Assembly: GCF_000003855.2 (NCBI RefSeq)
Contig: NW_003101663.1
Span: 733,312-797,311, forward strand
DNA from: Blastomyces gilchristii SLH14081
Lineage: Eukaryota > Ascomycota > Eurotiomycetes > Onygenales > Ajellomycetaceae
Length of the DNA: 64,000 nucleotides
Direction of reading: 5' to 3'
Shown here in pieces: positions 63,190 through 64,000 of this stretch (positions are counted from its first letter, which is position 1; each line of letters opens with the position of its first letter). Made by a program: the position numbers and the translations under genes. Under the pieces are notes generated by a model. It had not been told where the DNA came from, did not search any database, and worked only from the letters and a program-made list of their open reading frames with translations.

Positions 63190-64000
63190 TCAACATAATT
63201 CATCTGCAGATACTGCAATCCACCTTCGTGGAATCTTGCAGCCAGCGCATCCACCACCACCACCACCACCTGCACTCATATAAACAGTCACAGCAGATGA
63301 TGATGGCGATGACGACACCACCGTCTTCCTCGGCGGAAGCCAGACTTTGGCTCGACCGGGGATATCACTTCGAAGTTTACCACGACGCCGCATGTTCATT
63401 TCTAAGACGACCATGCGGAGGAAATCGCCGTTCTCTCTGGGCTCGCGCTGGCGGTGAGCCGGGGATTGTGGAGGGTCTTCTTCGCCTTCCTCGTCTTGGT
63501 AGTCAGAGTCGTTGTATTCATCGCTATTCTCAGCGTGCGAGCCATCTGCGCCTGTCGGATTAAGAAACGGGCGATTTCTGCGCACTTTATTGACCACTGG
63601 AGAGCTGTATGTCTGCATTTGAATGGAGGCTGTGCATCTGAGCGGTTGGACGGGAGTTCCTCGCGGGGATTCGCTGTAGATGTGAATATCAGCTGCGGAG
63701 ATGGTCAAGGGGTTTAAATAGCGACGGAGTGCCGGTGAAGGGGGGTTCTTCATTGGAACAGGATGTTTATCGTCGGTTAGCTCGGGAGAAAAGGAGAAGA
63801 AGGATCGCGTCAGAAAATCTTCGGAACGGACTGAGGGGGCTGTGAAATTCGAGACGCTTTGGGCGGCGGATCTGAGTGCTCGAAGTGAGGCTGTGAGGTT
63901 TGACTTGACTGTTGCTCCAAGTTTTGGAAGAGAGCGGAAGGAGTTTGAGCCATATGCTGGTAGCTTTGTGGGAGTCTCATCGATGTGTATGTGATTATCT
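63190..64000 (-). CDS. Unrecognised fungal protein, C-terminal part (5' end beyond the window)
   Basis: The open frame continues without stop from the right edge to a stop at 63190, giving about 269 visible residues. The internal ATG at 63753 is not the likely start, because coding-like sequence (FRSLPKLGATVKSNLTASL, then ELTDDKHPVP) lies upstream. The middle has an acidic patch (EYNDSDYQDEEGEEDPP) and basic segments (NKVRRNRP, NMRRRGKLRSDIPGRAKVW). The tail has a poly-glycine run encoded by CCACCACCACC on the plus strand. I do not recognise a domain. An alternative 3' splice after about PPRKT is possible, since the last 45 residues look low-complexity. Confidence 0.6.
   Translation of the reverse strand, partial: DNHIHIDETPTKLPAYGSNSFRSLPKLGATVKSNLTASLRALRSAAQSVSNFTAPSVRSEDFLTRSFFSFSPELTDDKHPVPMKNPPSPALRRYLNPLTISAADIHIYSESPRGTPVQPLRCTASIQMQTYSSPVVNKVRRNRPFLNPTGADGSHAENSDEYNDSDYQDEEGEEDPPQSPAHRQREPRENGDFLRMVVLEMNMRRRGKLRSDIPGRAKVWLPPRKTVVSSSPSSSAVTVYMSAGGGGGGGCAGCKIPRRWIAVSADELC

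Overview
This window looks like a chromosome segment of a filamentous ascomycete. The evidence is intron-rich genes with GT-AG introns of about 50-180 bp, an XlnR/AraR-like Zn2Cys6 regulator, an IRS4-type EH-domain protein and a BRCT-tailed DNA ligase IV. The sharp switch between balanced-GC gene islands and very AT-rich blocks of mutated Gypsy elements resembles the isochore-like genomes of Onygenales, for example Ajellomycetaceae. That placement is an inference.

Layout. 1-594: 3' end of an unrecognised gene (+). 1622-4632: Zn2Cys6 transcription factor (-, ten exons modelled). 5212-6909: IRS4-like gene (-). 7622-13190: Gypsy chromovirus A, with 193-bp LTRs and target duplication AATAG, lying between IRS4 and LIG4. 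13432-16951: DNA ligase IV (+, seven exons modelled). 16952-18489: intergenic, turning AT-rich near 17935. 18490-62229: one nested transposon block of about 43.7 kb. 62230-62580: AT-rich edge. 63190-64000: 5'-truncated unrecognised gene (-).

The 43.7-kb block can be unpacked from target duplications and from paralogous empty sites inside the window. (1) A solo LTR of family B (minus orientation, duplication CTGTA) is now split into 18495-18884 and 62072-62224. (2) A complete Gypsy B element (18885-62066, duplication TATTC, two 544-bp LTRs, about 7.8 kb once nested DNA is removed) landed in it. (3) Gypsy B then received hAT-1 in its 5' LTR (18894-32878), Gypsy C (35835-44135, minus), Gypsy D (47964-55206, plus) and hAT-2 in its 3' LTR (56214-62024, minus). 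(4) hAT-1 was hit by a tRNA-derived SINE (22030-22403) and by a 7.8-kb LINE (23808-31637). hAT-2 preserves the empty sites of both.

The old elements carry many stops, mostly TGA and TAA, and are short of CpG and GpG/CpC, while CpA/TpG still look common. This is a RIP-like decay with an unusual context. The SINE, the 155-bp tandem monomers of the LINE 5' end, and a patch near the 3' end of Gypsy D have largely escaped it. No host gene was recognised inside the block. The functional content is the four host genes and the partial gene at the right edge.
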